This document shows, piece after piece, positions 35,611 through 45,888 of a DNA stretch of 64,000 bases (position 1 is the first letter of the stretch; every line of letters begins with the position of its first letter). Origin of the DNA: Brevibacterium sp. RIT 803 (GTDB taxonomy: Bacteria; Actinomycetota; Actinomycetes; Actinomycetales; Brevibacteriaceae); contig NZ_JAFEMW010000006.1 in NCBI RefSeq assembly GCF_016892625.1, positions 248,001-312,000 of the forward strand. The letters run 5' to 3'. The translations under genes and the position numbers were made by a program. The notes beneath the pieces were generated by a model, which was not told where the DNA came from, ran no database searches, and saw nothing but the letters and a program-made list of their open reading frames with translations.

Positions 35611-38535
35611 TCAGGCGTCGGGGACGATATTGACCAACTTGGGCGCACGAACGATGACCTTGCGCACTCCGGCCCCGTCGAGCGCTTTGAGGGCATTCGG
35701 TGATTCCAATGCCAGCTTCTCCAGATCCTCTGCCGAGATATCTGGGTCGACCTCGAGCCTGGCACGCACCTTGCCCTTGACCTGGACGACACAGGTGACC
35801 TGGTCGGCGACCAGGTGCTGTGGGTCCGCGACGGGGAAGGTCGCATAGGTCACCGTCGATGTGCGTCCCAGCTTCGTCCACAGCTCTTCGGCCAGGTGCG
35901 GTGCAAAGGGCGAGAGCATGATGGCCAGCGGTTCGAGCACGTCGGCCGTGGCTCCGCCCTGCTTCGTCGCATGGTTCGTGAGTACGATCAGCTTCGAGAT
36001 CGCGGTGTTGAAGCGCAGGTGGTCCATATCGTCTCGGACGCCGTCGATGACCTGGTGAAGGACCTTGAGTGTCTCCGGATCGGCCGCACCGTCCCTGATG
36101 ACGGACTCGCCGGTGGTCTCATCCACGAACAGACGCCACACGCGCTGCAGGAACCTCTGCGCGCCGACGACGGCACGAGTCTCCCAGGGGCGAGCCTGTT
36201 CGATCGGCCCCATCGACATCTCATAGACGCGGAACGTGTCTGCACCGTACGCGTCATACATCTCATCGGGCGAGACGGAGTTCTTCAGCGACTTGCCGAT
36301 CTTGCCGTATTCACGGTTGACCTGCGAACCGTCGTACCAGAAGCTCGACTCGCCCTTGTCATCGGTCCTCTCCTCCACCTCGGCGGCGGGAACATAGACT
36401 CCACGTGAGTCGGTGTAGGCGTAGGCCTGGATGTAGCCCTGATTGACCAGACGATGGAACGGCTCCGACGAGGTGACGTGGCCCAGGTCGAACAGGATCT
36501 TGTGCCAGAATCGGGCGTAGAGAAGGTGCAGAACCGAGTGCTCAGCACCGCCGACGTAGAGGTCGGCGCCGCCGCGTGGCTTGGATTCGCGTGGACCCAT
36601 CCAGTAGTTCTCGTTGACCGGGTCAACGAGACGATCGCTGTTGTGCGGGTCGGCGTAGCGCAGCTGGTACCAGGACGATCCAGCCCAGTTGGGCATCGTG
36701 TTCGTCTCGCGGTAGTACCTCTGCGGACCATCGCCCAAGTCGAGTTCGACCTCGACCCAGTCGCGATTGCGCCCCAGGGCAGGTTCCGGATGGCTGTCGG
36801 CATCATCGGCGGCGAACGTCCGAGGTGCGAAGTCATCGACCTCTGGCAGCTCCACCGGCAGCATGGAATCGGGCAGTGCGATGGGGGTGCCGGCCTCGTT
36901 GTAGACGATCGGGAACGGTTCGCCCCAATAGCGCTGACGTGAGAACAGCCAATCCCGCAGTCGGTACTGGGTCGACTCGGTGGCCAGACCCTGGCTGGCC
37001 AGCCAGTCGGTGATCGTCGCCTTCGCCGCATCGACTTCGAGACCGTTGATGTCGATCTCGTCGTTGGCGGAGTTGATCATCACGCCCGAGCCGGTGAAGG
37101 GAGTGTCCTCATCGTGGTCGACTGGAGGCTGCACCGTGCGCACATAGGGCAGCCCGAAGGTCTTCGCGAAGTCCCAGTCACGGGCGTCCTCTGCCGGAAC
37201 AGCCATGATCGCACCGGTGCCATAGCCCATCAGCACATAGTCGGCGACGAAGACGGGGATCTGTTCACCGGTCGCAGGATTGATCGCATAGGAACCGGTG
37301 AAGATTCCGGTCTTCTCCTTGCTCTGCTGACGGTCCGCGTCAGTCTTCGCGGCGGCGTCCCGCTGGTAGGAGGCGATCGCCTCGGCGGGGCTGGGCTGAC
37401 CACCGCGCCACGAATCGGGCGTCTGCTCACCCCACTCAGCTGCAGTCAGCTCAGCGACCTGCGGATGCTCTGGGCTGAGGACGAGGTAGGTGGCGCCGAA
37501 GAGTGTGTCCGGACGGGTCGTGTAGACCTCGACCTGAGTATCTGATGCGGCCACAGGCAGGCGCAGCAGGGCGCCCTTGGAGCGGCCGATCCAGTTGACC
37601 TGCATACTGCGAACGGCCGAAGGCCAATCCAAGTCGTCCAGGTCGTCGATGAGGCGGTCGGCGTAGGCGGTGATGCGCATGTTCCACTGCCGCAGACGGC
37701 GGGTGTAGACCGGGAAGTTGCCCCGTTCGGACAGTCCCTCGGCCGTGACCTCCTCGTTCGCGAGCACTGTGCCCAGTCCCGGGCACCAGTTGACCGGGGA
37801 TTCCGAGACGTAGGCCAAGCGATAGTCCTGCAGGATGTTCTCCCGCTCCGCCGGGCTCATTTCGGCCCAGGGACGAGAGTCAGGTGTCTGCTTGGTTCCC
37901 TGCTCGAATGCCTCGACCAGAGTAGAGATCGGTCGTGCGGCACCGATGGAGGCCTCTCCCTCGGTGGCTGCCTCCGGGTCGTACCAGGAGTTGAAGATCT
38001 GCAGGAAGATCCACTGGGTCCACCGGACGAAGTCATCGTCGGTGGTCGCGAAGCTGCGGCGGGCGTCGTGGGCAAGCCCCAGCCGACGCAGCTGACGTGT
38101 CATGTTCTTGATGTTCGCATCCGTCGTGATGCGTGGGTGCTGCCCCGTCTGCACCGCGTACAGATCGGCGGGCAGTCCGAAGGCGTCATAGGACAGTGCA
38201 TGCATGACGTTGTGGCCGCGCATCCGCTGATAGCGGCCGTAGACGTCCGTGCCCAGGTATCCCAAGGGGTGGCCGACGTGCAGTCCGGCCCCTGAAGGGT
38301 AGGGGAACATGTCCATGATGTAGAGGGATTCACGCTCACCGAGAGCCTGTGGCGGAGCGTAGGCAGACTCCGAATCCTGTCGACCGAGACTTCCGTCAGC
38401 CCGGCTCAGATCACCGGTGGGGTTCGGTGCGTGGAAAGTTCCCGCCTGTTCCCATGTGTGCTGCCATGACTTCTCGATCTTCTCGGCCAGCACCGCGTCA
38501 TAGCGGAAACCGGTCTCCTCAGGATTCGTCGTCAT
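35611..38535 (-). CDS. leuS: Leucine--tRNA ligase
   Basis: A 974-residue class I synthetase. HIGH motif as [10 protein letters not shown] after PYPSGAGL, editing domain ([19 protein letters not shown]), KMSKS variant [16 protein letters not shown], and C-terminal anticodon-binding and Zn-type domains. The extra length relative to E. coli (860) comes from an N-terminal insertion near residues 40-65 and internal loops. No T-box is visible upstream. Confidence 0.97.
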   Translation of the reverse strand: MTTNPEETGFRYDAVLAEKIEKSWQHTWEQAGTFHAPNPTGDLSRADGSLGRQDSESAYAPPQALGERESLYIMDMFPYPSGAGLHVGHPLGYLGTDVYGRYQRMRGHNVMHALSYDAFGLPADLYAVQTGQHPRITTDANIKNMTRQLRRLGLAHDARRSFATTDDDFVRWTQWIFLQIFNSWYDPEAATEGEASIGAARPISTLVEAFEQGTKQTPDSRPWAEMSPAERENILQDYRLAYVSESPVNWCPGLGTVLANEEVTAEGLSERGNFPVYTRRLRQWNMRITAYADRLIDDLDDLDWPSAVRSMQVNWIGRSKGALLRLPVAASDTQVEVYTTRPDTLFGATYLVLSPEHPQVAELTAAEWGEQTPDSWRGGQPSPAEAIASYQRDAAAKTDADRQQSKEKTGIFTGSYAINPATGEQIPVFVADYVLMGYGTGAIMAVPAEDARDWDFAKTFGLPYVRTVQPPVDHDEDTPFTGSGVMINSANDEIDINGLEVDAAKATITDWLASQGLATESTQYRLRDWLFSRQRYWGEPFPIVYNEAGTPIALPDSMLPVELPEVDDFAPRTFAADDADSHPEPALGRNRDWVEVELDLGDGPQRYYRETNTMPNWAGSSWYQLRYADPHNSDRLVDPVNENYWMGPRESKPRGGADLYVGGAEHSVLHLLYARFWHKILFDLGHVTSSEPFHRLVNQGYIQAYAYTDSRGVYVPAAEVEERTDDKGESSFWYDGSQVNREYGKIGKSLKNSVSPDEMYDAYGADTFRVYEMSMGPIEQARPWETRAVVGAQRFLQRVWRLFVDETTGESVIRDGAADPETLKVLHQVIDGVRDDMDHLRFNTAISKLIVLTNHATKQGGATADVLEPLAIMLSPFAPHLAEELWTKLGRTSTVTYATFPVADPQHLVADQVTCVVQVKGKVRARLEVDPDISAEDLEKLALESPNALKALDGAGVRKVIVRAPKLVNIVPDA

Positions 38536-38725
38536 TACCTTCCTTCACTGACTGGGCGTGAGCGGGTTTCGACCATCGTACTCTGAACATTCCCTGCTTC
38601 GACTTGGCTAGACTGCCAGATAGAGGTGTGAAGTGGTTTTGAGCCTCCAAACGTGAGCGATTTCACCTCACAACGCCAGACCAGTAGGATAACCGGGCAG
38701 TAACTTACGTCACGAAGGAGACCTC
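38536..38725. promoter_or_regulatory. Divergent promoter region, leuS / acyl-CoA ligase
   Basis: 190 bp without a gene. For the rightward gene a TAGGAT -10-like element lies about 40 bp before the ATG. GTGAG and CTCAC arms nine bases apart could be an operator. For leuS a TACGAT -10 candidate is present. All weak. Confidence 0.3.
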
Positions 38726-40534
38726 ATGAGCCCAGCGACAATGCCCCAATCCACGACCCCGGTCGTCGACTTCAAGGTTGATACGACGTCATCGACGACC
38801 GATGTCTTCCTTGCGAAGGTTGCCGAGGACGCGAATCTGCCGTTGCTGGCCAAACCAGTTGAGAACGGCTGGGAGGAAGTGAGCGCCGGCGAATTCCTCA
38901 CCCAGGTCCGTACAGCAGCCAAGGGGCTCATAGCTTCCGGAGTCGAGGTCGGGGACAGGGTCGCGATCTTCGGTCCCACCTCCTTCGAATGGACGCTCAG
39001 CGATTATGCCGTGTGGTTCGCCGGCGCGATCTCGGTTCCCTTCTACGACACCTCTTCTGAAGACCAGCTGGCCTGGATGATCAAGGACGCTGAAGTCGGC
39101 CGTGGCCTTGTCAGCACACGTGAGCACGCCGACCGGGTCGAAGCCGCCGCGGCCGCCGCTGGCATCGCGGCCCCGCAGCTATGGGTGTGGGACCAAGGAG
39201 CCTTCGCCGAGCTCGAAACAACCGGGCGAGCGATCAGCGACGACGCCCTTGAAGCTCAGCGTTCACAGGTCACCGGCGAATCGGTCGCCACCCTCATCTA
39301 CACCTCCGGCACCACCGGCAAGCCCAAGGGCTGCGTCCTCACACACGGAAACTTCGTGCAGACGGTGCAGGCTGCTCAGGAGCAGATCCCCGAGATCTTC
39401 ACTGAAGGCATGCGCGCCCTGTTGTTCCTGCCGCAGGCACATGTCTTTGCCCGTTTCATCGAGGTCCTTGCGATCAGCTCCGGCGCTCTGCTGGCCCACC
39501 AGTCCGACCTGACCAAGCTCACCGACGCGCTCGCAAGCTTCCGTCCATCGTTCATCCTCGGAGTTCCTCGTGTCTTCGAGAAGGTCTTCAACTCGGCACT
39601 GGCGACGGCCCAGTCCGGCGGCAAGGAGAAGATCTTCCGTCGAGCAGAACAGGTCGCGGTCTCCTATTCCAAGGCCACGGATGCCGGCAAGGTCCCGGTC
39701 GCGCTCAAGCTGCAGCATGCGCTCTTCGACAAGCTCGTGTATTCGAAGCTCCGTACGGTCATGGGCAACAATGTCAGCGCCGCGGTCTCAGGCGGCGGCC
39801 CTCTCGGTGCCCACCTCGGCCACTTCTTCCGCGGAGTCGGCCTCGTCGTGCTCGAAGGATACGGCCTGACGGAGACGACCGCCCCGATCACTGTCAATGT
39901 GCCGGAGAAGTCCAAGATCGGCACCGTCGGCGTTCCCCTTCCCGGAGTCAGCGTGGCGATCGCACCCGATGGAGAGATTCTGGCCAAGGGCGTCCCCGTC
40001 TTCCGCGAATATTGGAACAATCCCGAGGCCACCGACAAGGAATTCCACGACGGATGGTTCGCCACCGGCGACCTCGGTTCTCTCGACGAGGACGGCTACC
40101 TCACGATCAGTGGCCGCAAGAAGGAGCTCATCGTCACCTCGAGCGGCAAGAACATCGCGCCGGCACCTCTCGAAGATGCACTGCGCCGCCACCCGCTCAT
40201 CGGCCAGCCCGTCGTCGTCGGTGACAACCGGAAGTTCATCTCCGCACTCATCTTCCTCGACTCTGAGATGCTGCCGACATGGTTGAAGAATCATGATCTG
40301 CCGGAGATGGACCTGCGCCAGGCTTCTGCCGACGAAACCGTGAGAGCCACCATCGAGCAGGCAGTCGAGAACGTCAACAGAACCGTGTCACGGGCGGAGG
40401 GCATCAAGAAGTTCACGATCCTGCCCGTTGAACTCAGCGAAGACAACGGCTATCTGTCGGCAAAGCAGTCGGTCAAGCGTCACCTCGTCGGCAAGGACTT
40501 CGCTGCCGACATCGACGCTCTCTACGCCGACTGA
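38726..40534 (+). CDS. AMP-dependent long-chain acyl-CoA ligase
   Basis: A 602-residue ANL-superfamily enzyme: P-loop-like YTSGTTGKPKGCVLTH, GYGLTETTAPITVN, and WFATGDLGSLDEDGYLTISGRKKELIVTSSGKNIAPAPLE with the catalytic lysine region. The long-chain type (FAA/FadD15) is suggested by length and the GKNIAP motif. It activates fatty acids to acyl-CoA for lipid synthesis or degradation. ATG with AAGGAG RBS. The gene is followed by the GST-like gene in the same direction. Confidence 0.93.
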   Translation: MSPATMPQSTTPVVDFKVDTTSSTTDVFLAKVAEDANLPLLAKPVENGWEEVSAGEFLTQVRTAAKGLIASGVEVGDRVAIFGPTSFEWTLSDYAVWFAGAISVPFYDTSSEDQLAWMIKDAEVGRGLVSTREHADRVEAAAAAAGIAAPQLWVWDQGAFAELETTGRAISDDALEAQRSQVTGESVATLIYTSGTTGKPKGCVLTHGNFVQTVQAAQEQIPEIFTEGMRALLFLPQAHVFARFIEVLAISSGALLAHQSDLTKLTDALASFRPSFILGVPRVFEKVFNSALATAQSGGKEKIFRRAEQVAVSYSKATDAGKVPVALKLQHALFDKLVYSKLRTVMGNNVSAAVSGGGPLGAHLGHFFRGVGLVVLEGYGLTETTAPITVNVPEKSKIGTVGVPLPGVSVAIAPDGEILAKGVPVFREYWNNPEATDKEFHDGWFATGDLGSLDEDGYLTISGRKKELIVTSSGKNIAPAPLEDALRRHPLIGQPVVVGDNRKFISALIFLDSEMLPTWLKNHDLPEMDLRQASADETVRATIEQAVENVNRTVSRAEGIKKFTILPVELSEDNGYLSAKQSVKRHLVGKDFAADIDALYAD

Positions 40535-40625
40535 CCACGGTCCGGCGAGGGGACGCAGGCCCGCAAGGAGACGTAGCCTGGGATTCAAAGGAGACTACTG
40601 TGGCACTTGAGCGAAGGAGTGGACC

Positions 40626-41663
40626 GTGTCCGATGACAACAGCCAGATGAACAGCTACGTGGCCAAGGGCGAGGAATTCGCCCGGGACACGAACTACATC
40701 GAAGACCGGATCCTTGCCGATCCCGACTCGCAGTGGCCGGTCGAACCCGGTCGCTACCGACTCATTGCCGCTCGCGCCTGCCCATGGGCGAACCGGACGA
40801 TCATCGTCCGCAGGCTGCTTGGCCTCGAGGACGTCATCTCCGTCGGAATGCCGGGTCCCACGCACGACGCTCGGTCCTGGACATTCGATCTCGACCCCGG
40901 CGGAATCGACCCAGTGCTGGGTATCGAGCGTCTGCAGCAGGCGTTCTTCGCACGCTTCCCGAACTACCCCCGCGGGATCACCGTCCCTGCAATGGTCGAC
41001 ATCGCCAGTGGTGCTGTCGTGACGAACGATTTCCCGCAGATCACCGAGGACTTCTCCACTCAGTGGAAGCACTATCACAGAGAGGGCGCCCCGGACCTCT
41101 GGCCCGAAGAGTCTCGGGAGGAGATGGAGAAGGTCATGCGCCTGATCTACACCGAGATCAACAACGGGGTCTACCGTTGTGGCTTCGCGGGCTCTCAGCA
41201 AGCCTACGAAGCCGCCTTCGACCGACTGTTCGCTGCTCTCGACACGATCGAGGAACGTCTGAGCACTTCCCGGTTCCTCATGGGCGGCTCCATCACCGAG
41301 GCAGATGTCCGTCTATTCACCACGCTGGTTCGCTTCGACCCCGTCTACTTCGGTCACTTCAAGTGCAATCGACAGACGCTGCGGGACTTCGAGAACCTCT
41401 GGGGCTATGCCCGCGATCTCTACCAGACACCGGGATTCGGAGATACCGTTGACTTCACTCAGATCAAACAGCACTACTACATCGTCCACGCCGATGTGAA
41501 CCCGACGCAGATCGTTCCCAAGGGTCCAGATCTCGCCGCTTGGCTTTCACCTCACGGCCGAGAGAGGCTGGGCGGCTCACCCTTCGGCGACGGCACAGCC
41601 CCCGGACCTGTCCGCGCCGGTGAGGAAGTTCCCGAGGAGCACACGGCTGCCGCCTGGCTGTGA
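40626..41663 (+). CDS. Xi-class glutathione S-transferase-like / glutathionyl-hydroquinone reductase family
   Basis: A 345-residue protein with thioredoxin-fold motif ACPWANRTIIVRRLLGL (catalytic cysteine in CPWA) and a helical C-terminal domain (FDRLFAALDTIEERLSTSRFLMGGSITEADVRLFTTL). Related enzymes (E. coli YqjG) reduce glutathionyl-hydroquinones. Actinobacteria generally use mycothiol instead of glutathione, so the physiological thiol is likely different. GTG start with AAGGAG RBS. Confidence 0.9.
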   Translation: MSDDNSQMNSYVAKGEEFARDTNYIEDRILADPDSQWPVEPGRYRLIAARACPWANRTIIVRRLLGLEDVISVGMPGPTHDARSWTFDLDPGGIDPVLGIERLQQAFFARFPNYPRGITVPAMVDIASGAVVTNDFPQITEDFSTQWKHYHREGAPDLWPEESREEMEKVMRLIYTEINNGVYRCGFAGSQQAYEAAFDRLFAALDTIEERLSTSRFLMGGSITEADVRLFTTLVRFDPVYFGHFKCNRQTLRDFENLWGYARDLYQTPGFGDTVDFTQIKQHYYIVHADVNPTQIVPKGPDLAAWLSPHGRERLGGSPFGDGTAPGPVRAGEEVPEEHTAAAWL

Positions 41664-41731
41664 TGGTGACTGCGCAGCGATACAGGCCGCGCCCTGACGC
41701 GAGCTGAAAGCTCAGTTTCCAGACCGAGGAC

Positions 41732-42499
41732 TCAGGCCTCGTCCAGACCGGCTGAGCCTTCAGTGCGGTCCTCACGGCTTTCGGTGCGAACACCGCTGGC
41801 CTCGGTGTCTGGCACAGCCTTTGCCCTTCTGCGCTTGCGGACCTTCATCACGATCCACACAGCGACGAAGACGACCACGGCAACGATGACCAGCGTCTGG
41901 AAGTAGCCTGCGTAGGTTTCCACAATCGACCAGTTCTCGCCGAGGTAGAAGCCGGCGACGATGAGGATGGTGTTCCAGATTGCGCTTCCTGCGGTGGTCA
42001 GCACCAGGAACTTGATGATCGACATGTTCCGCATACCAGCGGGGATGGAGATCAGAGACCGGAAGATGGGGACCATCCGGCCGAAGAAGACTGCCTTGTC
42101 ACCGTGCCTGTCGAACCATCCGACCGTCTTGTGCACGTCAGCGACGTCGACCAGCGGCATCTTCACGGCAATGCGGCTGATGCGCTCAAGGCCGATCCAT
42201 TTGCCCAGCGCCCACAGAATGACTGCACCCACGACGGAGCCGACAGTGGCGAGGATGATCGCCAGGACGATGTTCATGCTTCCCCGGCTGGCGGTGAAAC
42301 CCGCCAGCGGCAGCACGAGTTCGCTGGGAATCGGCGGGAAGATGTTGTCTAAGAACACCAAGAAGCCGACACCGATCGGGCCCAGCGTCTCCATGAGCGT
42401 CACGGCCCAGGCGGAGAAGCCGCTGAGATTGTCTGCCGCTGAAGAGCCCGCGGACAACGTCAGATCGGTCGGCAGGATTGTCGAAATTGGTGTCGGCAT
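41732..42499 (-). CDS. DedA family membrane protein
   Basis: A 255-residue integral membrane protein with DedA signatures: IFPPIPSELVLPLAGF, GRMVPIFRSLISIPAGM and GSAIWNTILIVAGFYLG. DedA members act as lipid scramblases or flippases. The C-terminal tail is charged. The ATG start lies 7 bp after TAGACT, so the transcript is probably leaderless; a TTG two codons upstream is possible. Divergent from the YihY gene. Confidence 0.93.
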   Translation of the reverse strand: MPTPISTILPTDLTLSAGSSAADNLSGFSAWAVTLMETLGPIGVGFLVFLDNIFPPIPSELVLPLAGFTASRGSMNIVLAIILATVGSVVGAVILWALGKWIGLERISRIAVKMPLVDVADVHKTVGWFDRHGDKAVFFGRMVPIFRSLISIPAGMRNMSIIKFLVLTTAGSAIWNTILIVAGFYLGENWSIVETYAGYFQTLVIVAVVVFVAVWIVMKVRKRRRAKAVPDTEASGVRTESREDRTEGSAGLDEA

Positions 42500-42601
42500 G
42501 GTCAAAAGTCTAGATTACAGGCGCGGCCCACCACTCCCAGGACCCTCCCAGCGGCTAGTGTTGAAACTGACACCTGCGGGTCACGATCGAAGGAGCACGA
42601 A

Positions 42602-43642
42602 GTGGCACCAGCCAAAGTACTGGCCTCACGCAACACGGTCGCCGAAGTCGGCCACACCGCTATCAACCAGCCGGGACCCGCCCACCTGATGCGCGCCGTC
42701 AAACGCTTCGGCGATCGGCTGGGCAATCAGTTCGGTGCAGCCATCACCTACTTCCTGGTCCTCGCGGTCATGCCGATCGCGATGTTCACCTTCGCCAGTC
42801 TGGGCTTCGTTCTCGACGTTGCACGTCCGGACCTTCTTCCGATCGTCGTCGAGCAGATCGAGAAGCAGGTGGGCGGAAACTCATCGCTGACGGAACAGCT
42901 GGAGAGCTTTCTCACCAGCTGGCAGTCGGTCGGCATCATCGCCATCCTGGCCGCTCTCTACACGGGCCAGGGATTCATCGGCAACCTCGGTGCCGCGGTG
43001 AGAGCACAGCTGCACGCAGACTTCGACGATGTCGTGCCCAATAAGTCATTCGTCAAGAAGATCCTCAACAACGTTGTGACTCTCCTGGGACTCATCATCG
43101 GCCTGCTGCTCACGGTGGCATTGACCGTCGTCGGCACCGGCCTGGGATCGGCCATCAGCGAGATGCTCCACCTCGGCGGGTTCGGGTCATTGGTCATCAG
43201 GGTGGTGCCGTTCATCATCACGCTGGGCGCCGCGTGGCTGATCTTCATGTTCCTCTTCACCATGCTGCCCGACCACCCTGTGGGCAAGAGAGCCAAGATC
43301 AGGGGCTCGCTCCTCGGTGCTGTGGCCTTCACGATCCTCATCAACTTGGCCACTGTCCTCATTGACATCTTCTCCGGCAACAAGGCCGCTGGTGTATTCG
43401 GATCGATCATCGCGATCATGCTGACGATGAATATCTTCGCCCGGATCATCCTGTTCGTCGCGGCCTGGATCGGAACCGCGAACCCACCTCGTCCCCAGGA
43501 GGACTCCTCGCCCGAATACCGCTTCGTCGAGCCCCGCGTCCAGATCCAGAGCCTGGGCGCGCTGCTGGCCGGCGCCGGCATCGTCGCACTCACGCTGCTC
43601 GGATTCCGACGCTTCGACGAGCACCAGACGAAACGCGAGTAG
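42602..43642 (+). CDS. YihY/BrkB family membrane protein
   Basis: A 346-residue membrane protein with about six helices and the YihY core (GNQFGAAITYFLVLAVMPIAMFTFA; GSLLGAVAFTILINLATVLID). Once annotated as ribonuclease BN by mistake. Function in actinobacteria is unknown. GTG start with AAGGAG seven bases upstream. The next gene, GAPDH, follows after about 50 bp. Confidence 0.92.
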   Translation: MAPAKVLASRNTVAEVGHTAINQPGPAHLMRAVKRFGDRLGNQFGAAITYFLVLAVMPIAMFTFASLGFVLDVARPDLLPIVVEQIEKQVGGNSSLTEQLESFLTSWQSVGIIAILAALYTGQGFIGNLGAAVRAQLHADFDDVVPNKSFVKKILNNVVTLLGLIIGLLLTVALTVVGTGLGSAISEMLHLGGFGSLVIRVVPFIITLGAAWLIFMFLFTMLPDHPVGKRAKIRGSLLGAVAFTILINLATVLIDIFSGNKAAGVFGSIIAIMLTMNIFARIILFVAAWIGTANPPRPQEDSSPEYRFVEPRVQIQSLGALLAGAGIVALTLLGFRRFDEHQTKRE

Positions 43643-43695
43643 ACGACCCGTTAGACTGGGCGAGAATTCGCTAACTGACCGAGGAGACACGACCT

Positions 43696-45123
43696 TTGAC
43701 TGACGCAACGACGGCTCGCCTGAACGAATGGGCGAACAAGCAGACTGCCGCCGAAGAACTCATCCCACTGACCGGACGCCTGTACCGTGAGAACGACGTG
43801 CTGCTGACGCTGTTCGGCCGATCGTTGCTGAATAAGTCAGTGATCGGAATGATCAAGGCTCATCGCTACGCCCGCCACTTCCTCGGCGAGGATCTTGACA
43901 TCGAGGTGACGCTGAAGATCGTTCGGGCTCTGACTGAGCTCGATCTGGGCCCCACCCGAATCGACTTGGGTCGTCTGATCCAGAAGCAACAGGAGCAGTC
44001 CGACTCCGTTGAGAACTTCCTCTCCTCCGAACTCGCCTCAGTCGCAGGTACCAATGGCGAAGACGGTGCAGTTCGCGACATCGTGCTCTACGGCTTCGGT
44101 CGCATCGGCCGTCTGCTGGCCCGCATCCTCATCGATCGTGCTGGCGGCACAGGTATGCGCCTGCGTGCAATCGTCGTGCGCAAGGGCAGCGACGATGACA
44201 TCGTCAAGCGCGCGTCGCTGTTGCGACGTGACTCCGTGCACGGCAATTTCGATGGCAGCATCGTCGTCGACGAAGAGGCCAACACGATTCAGGCCAACGG
44301 AACGCTGATCCAAGTCATCTACTCCAACGATCCCTCGCAGGTCGACTACACCGAGTACGGAATCAACGATGCCGTCATCGTTGACAACACCGGCAAATGG
44401 CGTGACGAAGAAGGCCTGTCCAAGCACCTGGAGTGTCCCGGCGCCTCGAAGGTCATCCTCACTGCACCGGGCAAGGGCGACGTCAAGAACATCGTCTACG
44501 GTGTCAACGATGCTGCCATTCTCGATGACGATACTGTCATGTCGGCCGCATCGTGCACCACGAACGCGATCACCCCGGTGCTCAAGGCCCTCCATGACAA
44601 GTACGGGGTCCGCAACGGTCACGTCGAGACGGTGCACTCGTTCACCAACGATCAGAACCTCATCGACAACTTCCACAAGGGTTCCCGTCGTGGCCGCGCT
44701 GCCGGACTCAACATGGTGCTCACCGAAACCGGAGCGGCCAAGGCCGTGGCGAAGGCTCTGCCGGAGCTCAAAGGCAAGCTCTCAGGCAACGCGATTCGGG
44801 TTCCCACGCCGAACGTGTCGATGGCGATCCTCAACCTCAACCTTGAGAATGCAACGAGCGTCGATGAGCTCAACGGGTTCCTGCGTGAGACTTCGATGAA
44901 TTCTGCGCTGCGCAATCAGATCGACTACGTCTCCTCCCCCGAACTGGTCTCCAGTGACCTCGTCGGGTCGAAGCGAGCAGGCGTCGTCGATGGCCTCGCC
45001 ACGATCGTCGATGACGACCGCGTCGTCGTCTACGTCTGGTACGACAACGAGTTCGGCTACAGCTGCCAAGTCATTCGCTGTGTGGCGAAGATGGCCGGAG
45101 TCGACGTTCCTGCGTTCCCCTGA
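43696..45123 (+). CDS. Glyceraldehyde-3-phosphate dehydrogenase, GapB/GapX type with N-terminal extension
   Basis: A 475-residue protein. Residues 1-125 form a helical extension not found in ordinary GAPDH (about 335 residues). The Rossmann motif GFGRIG is at 133-138, the catalytic cysteine in SAASCTTNA is Cys287, and the closing WYDNEFGYSCQ is present. Corynebacterial GapX/GapB has the same long form and works in gluconeogenesis, preferring NADP; that cofactor preference is assumed here, not seen. TTG start with GAGGAG nine to ten bases upstream. A strong terminator follows. Confidence 0.92.
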   Translation: MTDATTARLNEWANKQTAAEELIPLTGRLYRENDVLLTLFGRSLLNKSVIGMIKAHRYARHFLGEDLDIEVTLKIVRALTELDLGPTRIDLGRLIQKQQEQSDSVENFLSSELASVAGTNGEDGAVRDIVLYGFGRIGRLLARILIDRAGGTGMRLRAIVVRKGSDDDIVKRASLLRRDSVHGNFDGSIVVDEEANTIQANGTLIQVIYSNDPSQVDYTEYGINDAVIVDNTGKWRDEEGLSKHLECPGASKVILTAPGKGDVKNIVYGVNDAAILDDDTVMSAASCTTNAITPVLKALHDKYGVRNGHVETVHSFTNDQNLIDNFHKGSRRGRAAGLNMVLTETGAAKAVAKALPELKGKLSGNAIRVPTPNVSMAILNLNLENATSVDELNGFLRETSMNSALRNQIDYVSSPELVSSDLVGSKRAGVVDGLATIVDDDRVVVYVWYDNEFGYSCQVIRCVAKMAGVDVPAFP

Positions 45124-45155
45124 GCTGATCGATCCGACCGTCTGATCGCATGCGT

Positions 45156-45188
45156 AAGCGCCCGCAGCCTGAATGGCTGCGGGCGCTT
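45156..45188. terminator. Terminator after the GAPDH gene
   Basis: Fourteen-bp stem AAGCGCCCGCAGCC and complement with a TGAAT loop, 33 bp after the stop codon, before the convergent TetR operon end. Confidence 0.9.
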
Positions 45189-45282
45189 CGCTGTCTGAGA
45201 GTGTCGGCTCGCCTCGAGTGCTCTTCTTCCTCCTGCGGCTGTGATGTCCTGCCGGTATGCGACCGATGATTGACGAACCTGT

Positions 45283-45888
45283 TCAGGCTCGGTCTCTGCC
45301 TCTGTCTGCCTTCTCATTCTCGAACGCGTCGTGAAGCCAAATCGGGGTATAGGTGCGGAAGCGATCGCCCAGCTCGTCGTCGCTGTCGAGAATCACGGCG
45401 AAGCGATCATCAGCGCTGGAGAGTTCATTGGCCCACACAGGTCCCAGACAGGCGAGGATCGCACATGCCAGGACAACCGCGACTGCCAAGATCGGTGTCA
45501 TCGAGAACAGCATCCATCCGAACAGAAGCCCGATCACCGCGAATCCGATTGCCACAGCCATACCCGCGTTGCGGCTTCTCGGTGCGCGGGCACGGGCCGG
45601 TCTGGCGGAGGCGACTGAGTCGAGGACGTCACGATTGATCCTCGTCCACGCGATGATCGCGCCCAACGCACACACGATTCCGATCATGATGAGACTGAAT
45701 GCGGAGAACAGCAGAACCGTGTCCACTCGGGTCCCCTGCGCCTGCATCGCCGCACCGAGACCGGCCACGAGCATGGCAAGGGCCAACACGAGCATGCTCA
45801 GCAGTCGTGCTCTGCGCACCGCAATGAGTTCGCTGACAACCTGAGCGAGGAACGCCCGCTGGGCAGCATGGTCTGACTTCTCGGTCAT
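45283..45888 (-). CDS. Four-helix membrane protein of unknown function
   Basis: A 201-residue protein with two pairs of membrane helices (LLSMLVLALAMLVAGLGAAM and TVLLFSAFSLIMIGIVCALG; then MAVAIGFAVIGLLFGWMLFS and ILAVAVVLACAILACLG) and a charged C-terminus. Not recognised as a family. It is the last gene of the TetR operon and overlaps the dehydrogenase stop by ATGA. Confidence 0.75.
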   Translation of the reverse strand: MTEKSDHAAQRAFLAQVVSELIAVRRARLLSMLVLALAMLVAGLGAAMQAQGTRVDTVLLFSAFSLIMIGIVCALGAIIAWTRINRDVLDSVASARPARARAPRSRNAGMAVAIGFAVIGLLFGWMLFSMTPILAVAVVLACAILACLGPVWANELSSADDRFAVILDSDDELGDRFRTYTPIWLHDAFENEKADRGRDRA

